A DNA stretch of 19,121 nt. It comes from Nitriliruptorales bacterium. GTDB taxonomy: Bacteria > Actinomycetota > Nitriliruptoria > Euzebyales > Egibacteraceae. The position numbers and the translations under genes are program-made. Every line of letters begins with the position of its first letter. The stretch's first letter is position 1. Shown here piece by piece: positions 6,830-14,485 of the stretch. The notes beneath the pieces are model-generated. The model had not been told where the DNA came from, made no database searches, and saw only the letters and a list, made by a program, of their open reading frames with translations. Where the stretch lies: the NCBI GenBank assembly GCA_007126835.1, contig SLAO01000015.1, positions 1 to 19,121 of the forward strand, written 5' to 3'.

Positions 6830-7738
6830 ATGCTCGAGCTCGATGACCTCACGCGTCACTACGGCGACGTGCGGGCGCTTGACGGCCTGACCTTCAGCGT
6901 CGAGCCCGGTCAGGTGTTCGGGTTCGTGGGCGCCAACGGTGCCGGCAAGACCACCGCCATGCGAATCGTCATGGGGGTCGACCGCTGCGACTCCGGCGCG
7001 GTGCGGTGGCAGGGTCAGCCGGTGGACGCGGATGCCCGGCGCCAGTTCGGCTACATGCCCGAGGAGCGCGGACTCTACCCGAAGATGCCATGCCGGCGAC
7101 AGCTGACCTACCTGGCGCGCTTGCACGGCTTGTCCAAGTCAGACGCTGCAGACCGGGCGACCCGGTGGCTTACGCACCTGGGTCTCGCCGACCGGGCCGA
7201 TGACAAGCTCGAGGAGCTGTCGTTGGGCAACCAGCAACGGGTGCAGCTCGCGGCGGCCCTGGTCCACGACCCGACGCTCCTGGTGCTCGACGAGCCCTTC
7301 AGCGGGCTAGATCCGCTCGGCGTGGACGTGATGAGCGAGATCCTTCTCGAACGGGCGAAGCAAGGCGTGCCGGCGATCTTCTCCAGCCATCAGCTCGAGC
7401 TGGTCGAGCGGCTCTGCGACGCGGTGGCGATCATCGACCGGGGGCGCCTGGTCGCCAGTGGGACGGTCGCTGACCTGCGCCGGCGCGAGCAGCCAATGCT
7501 CCGTGTTGACGTCGACGCACCCGACCCGCACGGGTGGGTAAAGGGGCTGCCAGGGGTGATCGGCGCCGAGCCCAACGGCCAGGGAGTCCTGATCGAGCTC
7601 GCCGCGGACGCCGACTCCGATGCCCTCCTCGATGCGGCTCGTGCGGCAGGGCGCGTTCGCCACTTCGGGTTCGTGGAACCCACGTTGGCACAGCGCTATC
7701 GGGAGGTCGTCGTGGGGCCAGAGGAGCAGGTGGCCTGA
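6830..7738 (+). CDS. ABC transporter ATP-binding protein, NatA-like
   Basis: 302 residues; ATG 6830 with AGGA 5 nt upstream. Seen: Walker A GANGAGKT (34-41), signature LSLGNQQ (130-136, the GNQQ variant typical of NatA-type proteins), Walker B LLVLDEP (150-156) and the switch His187 in SSHQLE. From about residue 220 there is a C-terminal extension like DUF4162 that ends in EPTLAQRYREVV. The stop codon overlaps the permease ATG by one base (TGATG), so the two genes are translationally coupled. It energises export by the partner at the inner face of the membrane. The transported substrate (Na+, drug or peptide) cannot be told from sequence. Confidence 0.95.
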   Translation: MLELDDLTRHYGDVRALDGLTFSVEPGQVFGFVGANGAGKTTAMRIVMGVDRCDSGAVRWQGQPVDADARRQFGYMPEERGLYPKMPCRRQLTYLARLHGLSKSDAADRATRWLTHLGLADRADDKLEELSLGNQQRVQLAAALVHDPTLLVLDEPFSGLDPLGVDVMSEILLERAKQGVPAIFSSHQLELVERLCDAVAIIDRGRLVASGTVADLRRREQPMLRVDVDAPDPHGWVKGLPGVIGAEPNGQGVLIELAADADSDALLDAARAAGRVRHFGFVEPTLAQRYREVVVGPEEQVA

Positions 7739-8916
7739 TGGGGCTGCTCCGCATCGTGGCTGCGCGCGAGCTGACCGAGCGTGCGCGCAGCAAGGCCTTT
7801 CTGATCTCCAACGTCATCATCCTGGCAGCCATCGGTGGCGCGGCGATGTTGCCGCAGCTGCTCGGGGACCCAGGTCTGCACCGCGTCGGGATCACCGGCC
7901 ATGCCTCGGCTGAGCTGGCCACCGTGGTCGAGGCACAGGCCGCGGGCGGCGGCGGTACCGTCGAGGTCGTCGAACTCGATGACGCTGCCGCAGCCGAGTC
8001 GGCGGTCGTCGACGGCGAGGTCGACTTCGCGATCGTCGACGGCACCACGGTGCTGACCGACAACGGGCTTCCCGGCTCGCTGGAGCCGGTACTCCAGCTG
8101 GGGTCCCAGTCACTGGCGCTCGAGCAAGCACTGGCGGATGCCGGGGTCCCTCCCGGCGAGCGGTCGCGCCTGCTCGGCGGGGGCACGCTGACCGTCGAGC
8201 AGATCAGCACCCCGGACACCGACCGGGAAGCGGCCCAGGACGCCCTGGCCACCGCGGGTCCGGTGGCCTATCTCGCGGTCGTCGCGCTGTACGGCCTGCT
8301 GATCTTCTACGGCCAGTGGGTGGCGCAGGGCATCGTCGAGGAGAAGCAGTCACGCGTCGTCGAGGTCGTCTTGTCGACGGTGTCCACGCGGCAGCTGCTG
8401 GCTGGCAAGGTGCTCGGCATCGGTGTGCTCGGGCTGGGGCAGATCCTTCTGATCGCCGCGGCCGGGACAGTCGCGCTGCTGTTCGCCACGGAGATCGAGC
8501 CGCCGCCGGGCATGGCTCCCATCGTCGCGGTCGTGCTGGCCTGGTACCTGCTGGGGTACGCCATCTACGCGCTGCTGTTCGCCGTCACCGGAGCGATCGT
8601 CGCCAGGGTCGAGGACCTGCAGAGCGCCGCGACCCCGATCATCATCGTGATCGTGGCGGGCTTCGCCGCCGCGCAGTTCGCGCTGCAGAACCCCACCGGG
8701 ACAGTGGCGGTCGTGCTCGGCTACGTGCCCTTGACCGCGCCGCTCATCCAGCCCATCCGCGTCGCAGCTGAGACGGCCACTGGTGTCGAGATCATCATCG
8801 CTGCCGCCTTGGGGCTCGCGACCGTCGCCGGTCTCGTCCCGCTGGTCGCACGGCTCTACGCCGGTGGGGTCCTGCGGACCCGGGCGCGCGTGCGCCTGCG
8901 CGACGCGTGGGGGTAG
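7738..8916 (+). CDS. ABC-2 type permease, NatB-like
   Basis: 392 residues starting at ATG 7738, which overlaps the stop of the ATPase gene; GAGGAG lies about 12 nt upstream inside that gene. Membrane segments by eye: 20-40, then a large extracytoplasmic loop (about 45-170), then 175-197, 226-250, 262-289, 298-317, 321-340 and 350-378. The cytoplasmic motif EEKQSRVVEVVLSTVS (201-216), just after the second segment, is characteristic of NatB/ABC-2 permeases and probably contacts the ATPase. With the preceding gene it forms a complete two-component exporter. The frame is open further upstream to 7534, but that stretch lies inside the ATPase gene. Confidence 0.93.
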   Translation: MGLLRIVAARELTERARSKAFLISNVIILAAIGGAAMLPQLLGDPGLHRVGITGHASAELATVVEAQAAGGGGTVEVVELDDAAAAESAVVDGEVDFAIVDGTTVLTDNGLPGSLEPVLQLGSQSLALEQALADAGVPPGERSRLLGGGTLTVEQISTPDTDREAAQDALATAGPVAYLAVVALYGLLIFYGQWVAQGIVEEKQSRVVEVVLSTVSTRQLLAGKVLGIGVLGLGQILLIAAAGTVALLFATEIEPPPGMAPIVAVVLAWYLLGYAIYALLFAVTGAIVARVEDLQSAATPIIIVIVAGFAAAQFALQNPTGTVAVVLGYVPLTAPLIQPIRVAAETATGVEIIIAAALGLATVAGLVPLVARLYAGGVLRTRARVRLRDAWG

Positions 8917-8929
8917 CGGTCGGGCTGCT

Positions 8930-8942
8930 CACGTTCGACGTG
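8930..8942. terminator. Small hairpin in the convergent gap
   Basis: CACGT-TCG-ACGTG is a perfect 5-bp stem in the 27-bp gap between the permease stop and the phosphofructokinase stop. It is too short to be convincing alone; position is the main argument. Confidence 0.25.
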
Positions 8943-8943
8943 G

Positions 8944-9915
8944 TCAGCGCGCCAAGCGGTCGAGGAGGTCGAAGAGGCCTTCTGGCGGGGCGTGATGCTC
9001 GCTCCAGGCGCGCGACAGCGGGGTCCGCACCACGGACTGGCACCGCTCCCCGAGCATCACCCGGTCCTCGCCATCGAGCAGCGCGGTCACCGCGGCGTCA
9101 CCGAGGACGCTGCCGAGGAACCGATCGCGCATCGTCGGCGCGGCCCCGCGTTGGACGTGGCCCAAGGCGGTCACCCGCGGTTCGACGCCCTCGAGGTCCT
9201 CGCAGACGCGGTTGGCGATGTCGTAGGTGCTGCCGGCCTGCTCGCCTTCTGCCACGACGACGATGCAGTAGCGCTTCCCCAGCGCCAACGCACGCCGGAC
9301 CGCGGCTCGAATGGCGCCCACGTCGGCTCCCGCGTCCGGAGTCACCACGTACGTTGCGCCACCGGCGATCCCGCAGTACAGGCTGATCCACCCGGCGTGA
9401 CGGCCGAGGACCTCCACGAAGGACAGCCGCTCGCCGGCGGCGGCCGTGTCACGGATGCGGTCGATCGACTCCAGGGCCGTGTTGACGGCGGTGTCGAAGC
9501 CGACCGTGAAGTCCCCTCCTGCCAGGTCGTTGTGGATGGTGGCGGGTACCCCCACGACCGACGGCGTGCCCTCGCGTGAGAGGGCATCGGCTCCACGCAT
9601 CGACCCGTCGCCGCCGATCACGACGAGGCCGTCGACCTCTGCGAGGTCGAGGTGCTTGAGCGCCTCGCGACGGCCCTCTGTGCTGCGGAAGCGAGGCGAG
9701 CGCGCGGTTGCAAGGACACTGCCGGGACGGTGGAGGATCCCGGACACCCCGCGAGCGTCCAGGTGCGTGTAGGCGCCGTTGATCAGCCCTGCGAACCCGT
9801 CCCGGACCCCGACGGTGGCCAGTCCGGCCTGATCAGCGGCCCGCACGACCGCACGGATCACCGGGTTCATGCCGGGGCCGTCACCACCGCTGGTCACCAC
9901 CGCGATGCGTCGCAT
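8944..9915 (-). CDS. 6-phosphofructokinase family protein with altered catalytic motif
   Basis: 323 residues from ATG 9915 (GGGAG 8 nt upstream; an in-frame start at 9966 would add 17 residues before the usual MRRIAVVTSGGDGPGMN beginning). Seen: nucleotide loop TSGGDGPGMN (8-17), TARSPRFRS (70-78), GGDGSMRGAD (101-110; Gly at the position favouring ATP over PPi), VEVLGRHAGW (168-176) and LGHVQRGAAP (251-260), the last carrying the sugar-phosphate His and Arg. Odd: the normally invariant TIDND catalytic motif reads TIHND, with His128 (codon CAC, 9534-9532) where E. coli PfkA has the base Asp127; the Mg-ligand Asp130 is kept. It could be an active variant, an enzyme with changed specificity, or a non-catalytic paralogue. 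It lies downstream of the MBL-fold gene with an 86-bp gap. Confidence 0.88.
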   Translation of the reverse strand: MRRIAVVTSGGDGPGMNPVIRAVVRAADQAGLATVGVRDGFAGLINGAYTHLDARGVSGILHRPGSVLATARSPRFRSTEGRREALKHLDLAEVDGLVVIGGDGSMRGADALSREGTPSVVGVPATIHNDLAGGDFTVGFDTAVNTALESIDRIRDTAAAGERLSFVEVLGRHAGWISLYCGIAGGATYVVTPDAGADVGAIRAAVRRALALGKRYCIVVVAEGEQAGSTYDIANRVCEDLEGVEPRVTALGHVQRGAAPTMRDRFLGSVLGDAAVTALLDGEDRVMLGERCQSVVRTPLSRAWSEHHAPPEGLFDLLDRLAR

Positions 9916-9947
9916 GGCCGGTCTCCCGAAGGTTGCGCTCACCCACT

Positions 9948-9974
9948 GCCTGCCAGGGCCAGTCACCGGCAGGC
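9948..9974 (-). promoter_or_regulatory. Inverted repeat upstream of the phosphofructokinase gene
   Basis: GCCTGCC (9948-9954) and GGCAGGC (9968-9974) form a perfect 7-bp stem with a 13-nt loop, in the gap after the MBL-fold gene. It may be a terminator for that gene, an attenuator, or an operator. A TAGCCT -10-like hexamer (9976-9971, minus) touches it. Confidence 0.35.
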
Positions 9975-10001
9975 TAATGCGGGCAGCGATCGATGCGCTA
10001 C

Positions 10002-10712
10002 CTACCGCGGTGCTGCCCGTTCGGCGAGGCGCGCTAGCCGCAGCGCCGGCGAGCGACGCAGCGGGGGTCCATGGCCCAGCGCCACCACCGCGGGATCGAG
10101 TCCGGCAAGGCGTCTGAGCGTGTCGGGCGCAGCTTCGGGAGCGGCCTGGAGCACTCGGGGCCCGGTGGCGACCCGCAGGATCCCGAACACCGCGTCACCG
10201 GCCAGCAGCACCCCGTGCTCGGGCAGCCAGAACGCTGTGTGGCCCAGCGTGTGGCCGGGCGCGGCCACCACCTGCAGGCCGCCGGCCTGGGTCTCTTCGT
10301 CTCCCAGCGGGGTGCACTCGACCGGCTGCGGCCGGGGGACGCCGCGCTGCAGAACGCGGCCCACCCGGCGGGAGGCAGACACCACCGGGGCTGTGGCCCC
10401 AGCGACCACGGCGTCGTCGGGTGGTCGCGCCTTGACGGCGCTGCCGGCTGCGGAGGCCGCGAACCGGGGCGCCGAGCCGGCATGGTCGGCGTGCCAGTGG
10501 GTCAACAAGACGGTGTCGACTGCGCTGGCAACGAATCCGAGCATCCGGATGCTGCGCACGAGCCGGGGAGCCGCCCTACAAGAGCCCGTGTCGACGAGCA
10601 CCAGGCCGTCGGCATCGCCGTGCCCGTCGCGGGCGATCAGGTAGGCGTTGGTGAAGACCCCCACCTCGATCCGCCACACGCCGGGGGCCAGCGGCTCGGT
10701 CCGGTTGTCCAC
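10002..10712 (-). CDS. Metallo-beta-lactamase-fold hydrolase
   Basis: 236 residues from GTG 10712, 10 nt after the stop of the cobalamin-binding regulator; AGGCGGAG sits just before the start. Metal ligands are all visible: THWHADHAG (His72, His74, Asp76, His77), PGHTLGHT (His154), LLAGDAVF (Asp173) and ALGHGPPL (His214), the complete glyoxalase II-like dinuclear site. Substrate is unknown; members cleave thioesters, lactones, phosphodiesters or carry out sulfur oxidation. No signal peptide, so it is cytoplasmic rather than a secreted beta-lactamase. The tight spacing indicates co-transcription with the regulator gene and therefore probable control by it. Confidence 0.92.
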   Translation of the reverse strand: MDNRTEPLAPGVWRIEVGVFTNAYLIARDGHGDADGLVLVDTGSCRAAPRLVRSIRMLGFVASAVDTVLLTHWHADHAGSAPRFAASAAGSAVKARPPDDAVVAGATAPVVSASRRVGRVLQRGVPRPQPVECTPLGDEETQAGGLQVVAAPGHTLGHTAFWLPEHGVLLAGDAVFGILRVATGPRVLQAAPEAAPDTLRRLAGLDPAVVALGHGPPLRRSPALRLARLAERAAPR

Positions 10713-10722
10713 TCCGCCTGCG

Positions 10723-11595
10723 CTACCCGCCCGAGGTCGTCAGGCGACGGGTCAGCTCGCCGAGGTCGGCCACGCATAGCCCACCGACCTCCTCGACCCG
10801 TTGGGCGTCGACGCCCTGGCCCCCGAAGACCACCACCACGTCGGGGTTCGACGCCCGGCTGGCGGCCGCCAGCCCCGCGTAGATGTCGGGATCCGACGAA
10901 GGGTTCGTGATTGAGACGCACACGACGTCGGCGGGGGACAGGCGCAAGAAGAGCTCGAGGTCGTCGATGGGGACGTCCGCGCCGAGGTGGTGGACCTCGA
11001 ACCCCCCGGCCCGCAGGAAGTCCGCCACCATCATGCTGCCCAGTCGATGCTGGTCGCCCGGTGGGGTCAGGGTCACCGCGGTGCCCCGGCTCGGGCCGCG
11101 GCGCCGGAAGTGCTCACCCAGGCGAGCCATGAGTGTCGTGGCGATCTCGCTGGCCCGATGCTCGACGGAAACGCTGATGCGCCCTTCGGCCCAGTCGCTG
11201 CCGACGCGGCGGAGCGCGGGGGACAGCAGGTACAGATACACGTCGCCCGCCGGCGCCCCGTCGGCGACGACCTTGCGCACCAGCGCCCCGGCTTCAACGC
11301 CGTCTCCGGCGATGAGGTGGCGATGCAGCCGGTCGACGTGGACCGGCCAGGCCGTGTGCTGCCCTGGATGCGACGGCGAGATGACGTCGACTTCGCGATC
11401 GGCGACGAAACGGGCGAGGTCCTCGCCGCGAACTCGCAGCCGGCCGCCGGCCTTGAACGCCGGCAGCTCTCCCTTGCGAACCCACCGGTAGGCCGTCATG
11501 TAGTGCACCTTGAGGTGGTCAGCAGCTTCTTGAAGCGTGAGCAGACCACCGTCGGCAGTGCCCGTAGGGTCTGTCCCCTCGGCCGCCTGTGCCAC
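10723..11595 (-). CDS. HTH regulator with cobalamin-binding domain (CarH-like photoreceptor candidate)
   Basis: 290 residues from GTG 11595 (the frame continues to 11916, but that overlaps the neighbouring carboxypeptidase gene). Residues 18-67 are a BldC/excisionase-type HTH (LLTLQEAADHLKVHYMTAYR, WVRKGELPAFKAGGRLRV). Residues 85-165 are the helical cap with the Wx9EH signature: Trp135, Glu145, His146. Residues 170-290 are a B12-binding Rossmann domain: DQHRLG (the DxHxxG motif, axial His183), Ser228 and VFGGQG (GG at 258-259). Family knowledge: in CarH, Wx9EH and the axial His bind adenosylcobalamin, and light releases the repressor from DNA. Odd: the HTH is BldC-like rather than a typical MerR winged domain, and the residue after Trp135 is Ala where I recall Thermus CarH having His132, the light-state ligand. 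It is the first gene of a unit with the MBL hydrolase. Confidence 0.9.
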   Translation of the reverse strand: MAQAAEGTDPTGTADGGLLTLQEAADHLKVHYMTAYRWVRKGELPAFKAGGRLRVRGEDLARFVADREVDVISPSHPGQHTAWPVHVDRLHRHLIAGDGVEAGALVRKVVADGAPAGDVYLYLLSPALRRVGSDWAEGRISVSVEHRASEIATTLMARLGEHFRRRGPSRGTAVTLTPPGDQHRLGSMMVADFLRAGGFEVHHLGADVPIDDLELFLRLSPADVVCVSITNPSSDPDIYAGLAAASRASNPDVVVVFGGQGVDAQRVEEVGGLCVADLGELTRRLTTSGG

Positions 11596-11624
11596 TCGTT
11601 CCGTCCCTTTCCACGCTTGCGGCC

Positions 11625-11646
11625 ATGCTACCGGCGTGCGTGCACG
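11625..11646 (-). promoter_or_regulatory. Candidate promoter/operator of the B12 regulator
   Basis: Minus strand TAGCAT (11630-11625) could be a -10, giving a leader of about 23 nt. The perfect palindrome CGTGCACG (11639-11646) lies where the -35/-10 spacer would be, a typical place for MerR/CarH-class binding. No clear -35 is visible. Confidence 0.3.
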
Positions 11647-11663
11647 ACCGAGTCTGGCGTCCG

Positions 11664-13145
11664 TTACCCCTGGGCCAACCGCACGGACAGGTCGTTGATG
11701 AGGTCGCGGACGACGGCGATCTCGCCGCCCTCCAATTGCGCGCCGAGGACCGCGAAGTAGTAGGGCCCGCCGTCGTCGGGGTCCGCGCGTGCAACGAGAG
11801 ACCGGGCGTCGCGCAACGAACCGGTCTTGCCGGTGACGCGACCGTCGGCTGGGGTGCCGCGCAAGCGCCGGCTCAGGGTGCCGGTCTCGCCCATGACGGC
11901 CATCAGGTCCCGCCACGTGGCTCCGTGGCGCTCCGAGAACGCGCGGTCGACCGAGGTGAGCATCTCGGCCGACAGCCGGTCGTCGCGCGACAGGCCCGAG
12001 CCGTCGGCCATGACGGCTTCTGACCAGTCCACGTCGAGGTCGGACAGCGCGGCGCGGGCAGCCACGTCACCTCCCGTCCACGTGGCGTCGCCGGTGCGCG
12101 CGCCCAAGGTTCGAAACACCGCGTCGGCCATGTGGTTGTCGCTTCGGATCATCACGTGGGCCAGCAGGTCGACCAGCGGGGGGCTTTGGACCCTGGCCGC
12201 CTCGTCGGCGGTCGGCGGTGCTGTCCCCCGATCGGGCTCGGAGCCGATCTCGACGTCAGCGTCGGCCAGGAGGTCGTGGAGGACCTCAGCGGTGACCTTG
12301 GCGGGATCCGGGGCGACCTCGCCCACCACTGTGCCGTTGCGTTCGCGGATACGTCGCCCGGCATCGACGGTCAACCCGCTGGCCCGGGTCGTGTCCAAGC
12401 TGTCGAAGTAGCGGTCACGCCAGCCGTCGGCCTCTGGCTCGTCGGCGAAGGTGCCCGGGTCGCCCAGCACCGAGCCCGTGATCTCCTCGATCCCGGCGTC
12501 GACCACCGCGTCGGCCAGCGCGCTGACCCGGGTATGCGGCCGCGCGGGATAGACCTCCTCGACGTATGTCGGGCTGGCAAGGGTCGGGTCGCCCTGCCCC
12601 ACGACCACGAGGTCCCCGTCGAGGACGCCGTCGTCGATCGGACCGGTGGCGACGGCCCGAGTCACGTAGCGGTACTCCGGACCGAGGAGGTGCAACGCAG
12701 CGGCCGCCGTGACCAGCTTGTTCGTCGATGCGGGCATCACCGCGACGTCGCCTTGGTGCTCGGCGACGACCCTGCCGAGGTCGTCGACGACGAACGCCGA
12801 CAGGTTGGTGATGTCGGTGACGTCTTCCTCGGCGAGGAGATCGGCGACATCCTCGACGAGCTCGGCAGGCAGCGGGTCGGGATCGGGGTTCGCCGTCGGG
12901 GCTTTGGTGGGCTCGGCAGTGGGGGTAGCTGCCGGACGGGGCGTGGGCTGCTCCACCGGCGAGTCCGCCGTGTCCTCGACAGGCGCCGGAGGAGTTGGCG
13001 TGGGCTCGGTCACCGGCGTGGCGGGCGGGTCGGAGTCCAGCAGCGCCACGGCCCCGCCACCGACGACGGCGAGCGCGAACAGCGCCACGGCGATCGCCAG
13101 CTTCGAGCGCCGCCGCCGGCGGCCGAACACGGCGGTACGGCTCAT
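11664..13145 (-). CDS. dacB: D-alanyl-D-alanine carboxypeptidase/endopeptidase (PBP4, peptidase S13)
   Basis: 493 residues. ATG 13145 overlaps the stop of the upstream RNA methyltransferase gene by 4 bases (ATGA), implying translational coupling. An N-terminal basic patch (GRRRRRSK) and hydrophobic segment (residues 16-36) form a membrane anchor or uncleaved signal. A Pro/Thr-rich linker (40-92) follows, then the penicillin-binding domain. Catalytic motifs: SxxK as PASTNK (Ser140, Lys143), SxN as SDN (335-337) and KTG (440-442). PBP4 enzymes trim the terminal D-Ala from peptidoglycan stem peptides and cut cross-links outside the membrane. Length and motif spacing suit class C low-molecular-weight PBPs. 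In many actinobacteria this gene sits near tilS/hpt; here the neighbours are different. Confidence 0.95.
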   Translation of the reverse strand: MSRTAVFGRRRRRSKLAIAVALFALAVVGGGAVALLDSDPPATPVTEPTPTPPAPVEDTADSPVEQPTPRPAATPTAEPTKAPTANPDPDPLPAELVEDVADLLAEEDVTDITNLSAFVVDDLGRVVAEHQGDVAVMPASTNKLVTAAAALHLLGPEYRYVTRAVATGPIDDGVLDGDLVVVGQGDPTLASPTYVEEVYPARPHTRVSALADAVVDAGIEEITGSVLGDPGTFADEPEADGWRDRYFDSLDTTRASGLTVDAGRRIRERNGTVVGEVAPDPAKVTAEVLHDLLADADVEIGSEPDRGTAPPTADEAARVQSPPLVDLLAHVMIRSDNHMADAVFRTLGARTGDATWTGGDVAARAALSDLDVDWSEAVMADGSGLSRDDRLSAEMLTSVDRAFSERHGATWRDLMAVMGETGTLSRRLRGTPADGRVTGKTGSLRDARSLVARADPDDGGPYYFAVLGAQLEGGEIAVVRDLINDLSVRLAQG

Positions 13146-14419
13146 GGGGTCGCGTACCCCGAGGGAGGCCCAGGGGCGTCGAACGAGGCGACGATCTCGA
13201 CGTGGGCCGTGTGGGTGAACTGATCGACCGGCACTGCGGTTGCCAGCCGCCAGCCGGCCTGGGTCAGCACCCCGGCGTCGCGGGCCAGCGAGGCCGGATC
13301 GCAGGACACGTACACGATCCGACGTCGCGTGAGCTGCGACACGCGGCGGGCCATCTCCTCTCCGATGCCGCGCCGGGGGGGGTCGACGACGACGACGTCA
13401 GCCCGACGGTGCTCGGCGACGAGGTCCTCCACCACGTGCTCGGCGCGGCCCTGGAGCACCTCGACGTCGAGGTCGGCGACGTTGGCGGCGGCGTCCTGGG
13501 CCTCCGACTTGCCGGTCTCGACGGCCGTGACCGCGCCGCCGTCAGCGGCGAGGAACGCGGAGAACAGCCCGACACCGGCGTACAGGTCGAGCACGGTGTC
13601 GCCGGACTCCACGGCTGCGGCCTCGCGCACGAGGTGCACGAGGGCTTCGGCGCCGGCGCGGCTGCTCTGGAAGAAGCTCGACGGCGACACCTGGAAGGTG
13701 CGGCCGCCCACTCGCTCGGTCAGGATCGGGTCGCCTCGCAGCGGCACCGGCCGGGCGCTGTTGATGACGACCGCGGCGACGTCCCCGGGGGGCAGCGAGG
13801 GGAGGCCTTCGGAGCCCGGGTGGATCTCCAGCGTGCCCCGGCCGTTCGCGTCCGCTCGGATCACGACTTCTTCGACCCCTCGCCAGTCGTCGCCGGCGGC
13901 AGCACGCGTCGCGGCGGTCGCCGGTTCCAGAAGCGGGCACATGTCGATGGGCTTGATGTCGTGGCTGCCGGCGCGGCGGAATCCGAGCCGACCGTCGGCA
14001 TCGGGCGCCATGCGGCTGGTGATGCGGTAGCCGAGGCCGTCCCCGCCGTGCGGCCGGACCGTGGGCGCCACCGGAGGGTCGGCCAGCTTGCCGATCCGCT
14101 CGAGCTGGTCGGTGACGACCTGCCGGAGGAGGTCGGCCTGGTGCGCAGGGTCGATGTGCTGCAGGCGACAGCCTCCGCACTGCCCTGCGCCGAAGTGTGG
14201 GCACGGGGCCGGCACGCGGTGCGGCGACGCCTCCACAACGTCGACCACGGTGCCTCGAGCGAAGCGCTTGCGTTCTTCGGTGATGTCGACGACCACGGTC
14301 TCACCGGGGATGCCGTAGGCCACAAAGCACGCTTTGCCGTCAGGCAGGCGCCCCACGGCGTCGCCGCCGTGTGCGAGACCGTCGAGGCGCACGGTGGCGC
14401 GTGTGGAGGTGGGAGCCAT
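13142..14419 (-). CDS. TRAM-domain, Fe-S, SAM-dependent RNA uridine-C5 methyltransferase (TrmA/RumA family)
   Basis: 425 residues from ATG 14419; a GTG at 14422 is directly adjacent, but the TACCAT element 7 nt before the ATG suggests a leaderless start there. Residues 1-60 are a TRAM domain (LAHGGDAVGRL, IPGETVVVDI). Fe-S cysteines are Cys73, Cys81, Cys84 (PCPHFGAGQCGGC) and Cys160 (DMCPLL). The Rossmann methyltransferase has LDLYAGVGLFSAFLA (SAM loop), DPPRRG and the nucleophile Cys372 in YVSCDPASLARD, with the general base Glu407 in HVEIV. The family makes 5-methyluridine in 23S rRNA or tRNA; which position cannot be told. It is followed by the overlapping dacB gene and preceded by prmA. 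Confidence 0.93.
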   Translation of the reverse strand: MAPTSTRATVRLDGLAHGGDAVGRLPDGKACFVAYGIPGETVVVDITEERKRFARGTVVDVVEASPHRVPAPCPHFGAGQCGGCRLQHIDPAHQADLLRQVVTDQLERIGKLADPPVAPTVRPHGGDGLGYRITSRMAPDADGRLGFRRAGSHDIKPIDMCPLLEPATAATRAAAGDDWRGVEEVVIRADANGRGTLEIHPGSEGLPSLPPGDVAAVVINSARPVPLRGDPILTERVGGRTFQVSPSSFFQSSRAGAEALVHLVREAAAVESGDTVLDLYAGVGLFSAFLAADGGAVTAVETGKSEAQDAAANVADLDVEVLQGRAEHVVEDLVAEHRRADVVVVDPPRRGIGEEMARRVSQLTRRRIVYVSCDPASLARDAGVLTQAGWRLATAVPVDQFTHTAHVEIVASFDAPGPPSGYATP

Positions 14420-14426
14420 CACACCG

Positions 14427-14432
14427 ATGGTA
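14427..14432 (-). promoter_or_regulatory. -10 element of a probably leaderless internal promoter
   Basis: Minus-strand TACCAT ends 7 nt before ATG 14419 and there is no Shine-Dalgarno sequence. It would provide a promoter within the prmA-to-dacB series, in the 66-bp gap. Confidence 0.4.
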
Positions 14433-14485
14433 CCGGGCCTGACGCGGCCGCCGCCGATGACGGCGGACGCTCTGCCTGAGCGGGT

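Noticed and set aside
6721..6852. A longer N-terminus for ArfB starting at 6852
   Set aside because: It would overlap the start of the ABC ATPase gene, adds a non-homologous Ser/His/Ala-rich stretch, and ArfB normally starts close to the HV..I.GE segment.
9916..9966. An earlier start for the phosphofructokinase at 9966
   Set aside because: Family members start at the MRRIAVVTSGGDGPGMN position, and GGGAG lies upstream of ATG 9915. The longer form remains possible but is less likely.
11596..11916. A 107-residue N-terminal extension of the B12 regulator
   Set aside because: It lies mostly inside dacB in another frame, is Arg/Pro-rich, and the HTH domain begins soon after GTG 11595.
12995..14479. 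A 494-codon open frame on the plus strand opposite the RNA methyltransferase and dacB genes, and similar long plus-strand frames at 12132-13223 and 1523-2296
   Set aside because: They are antisense to genes with complete catalytic motifs, have no ribosome binding sites or recognisable domains, and are expected in high-GC DNA where stop codons are rare.
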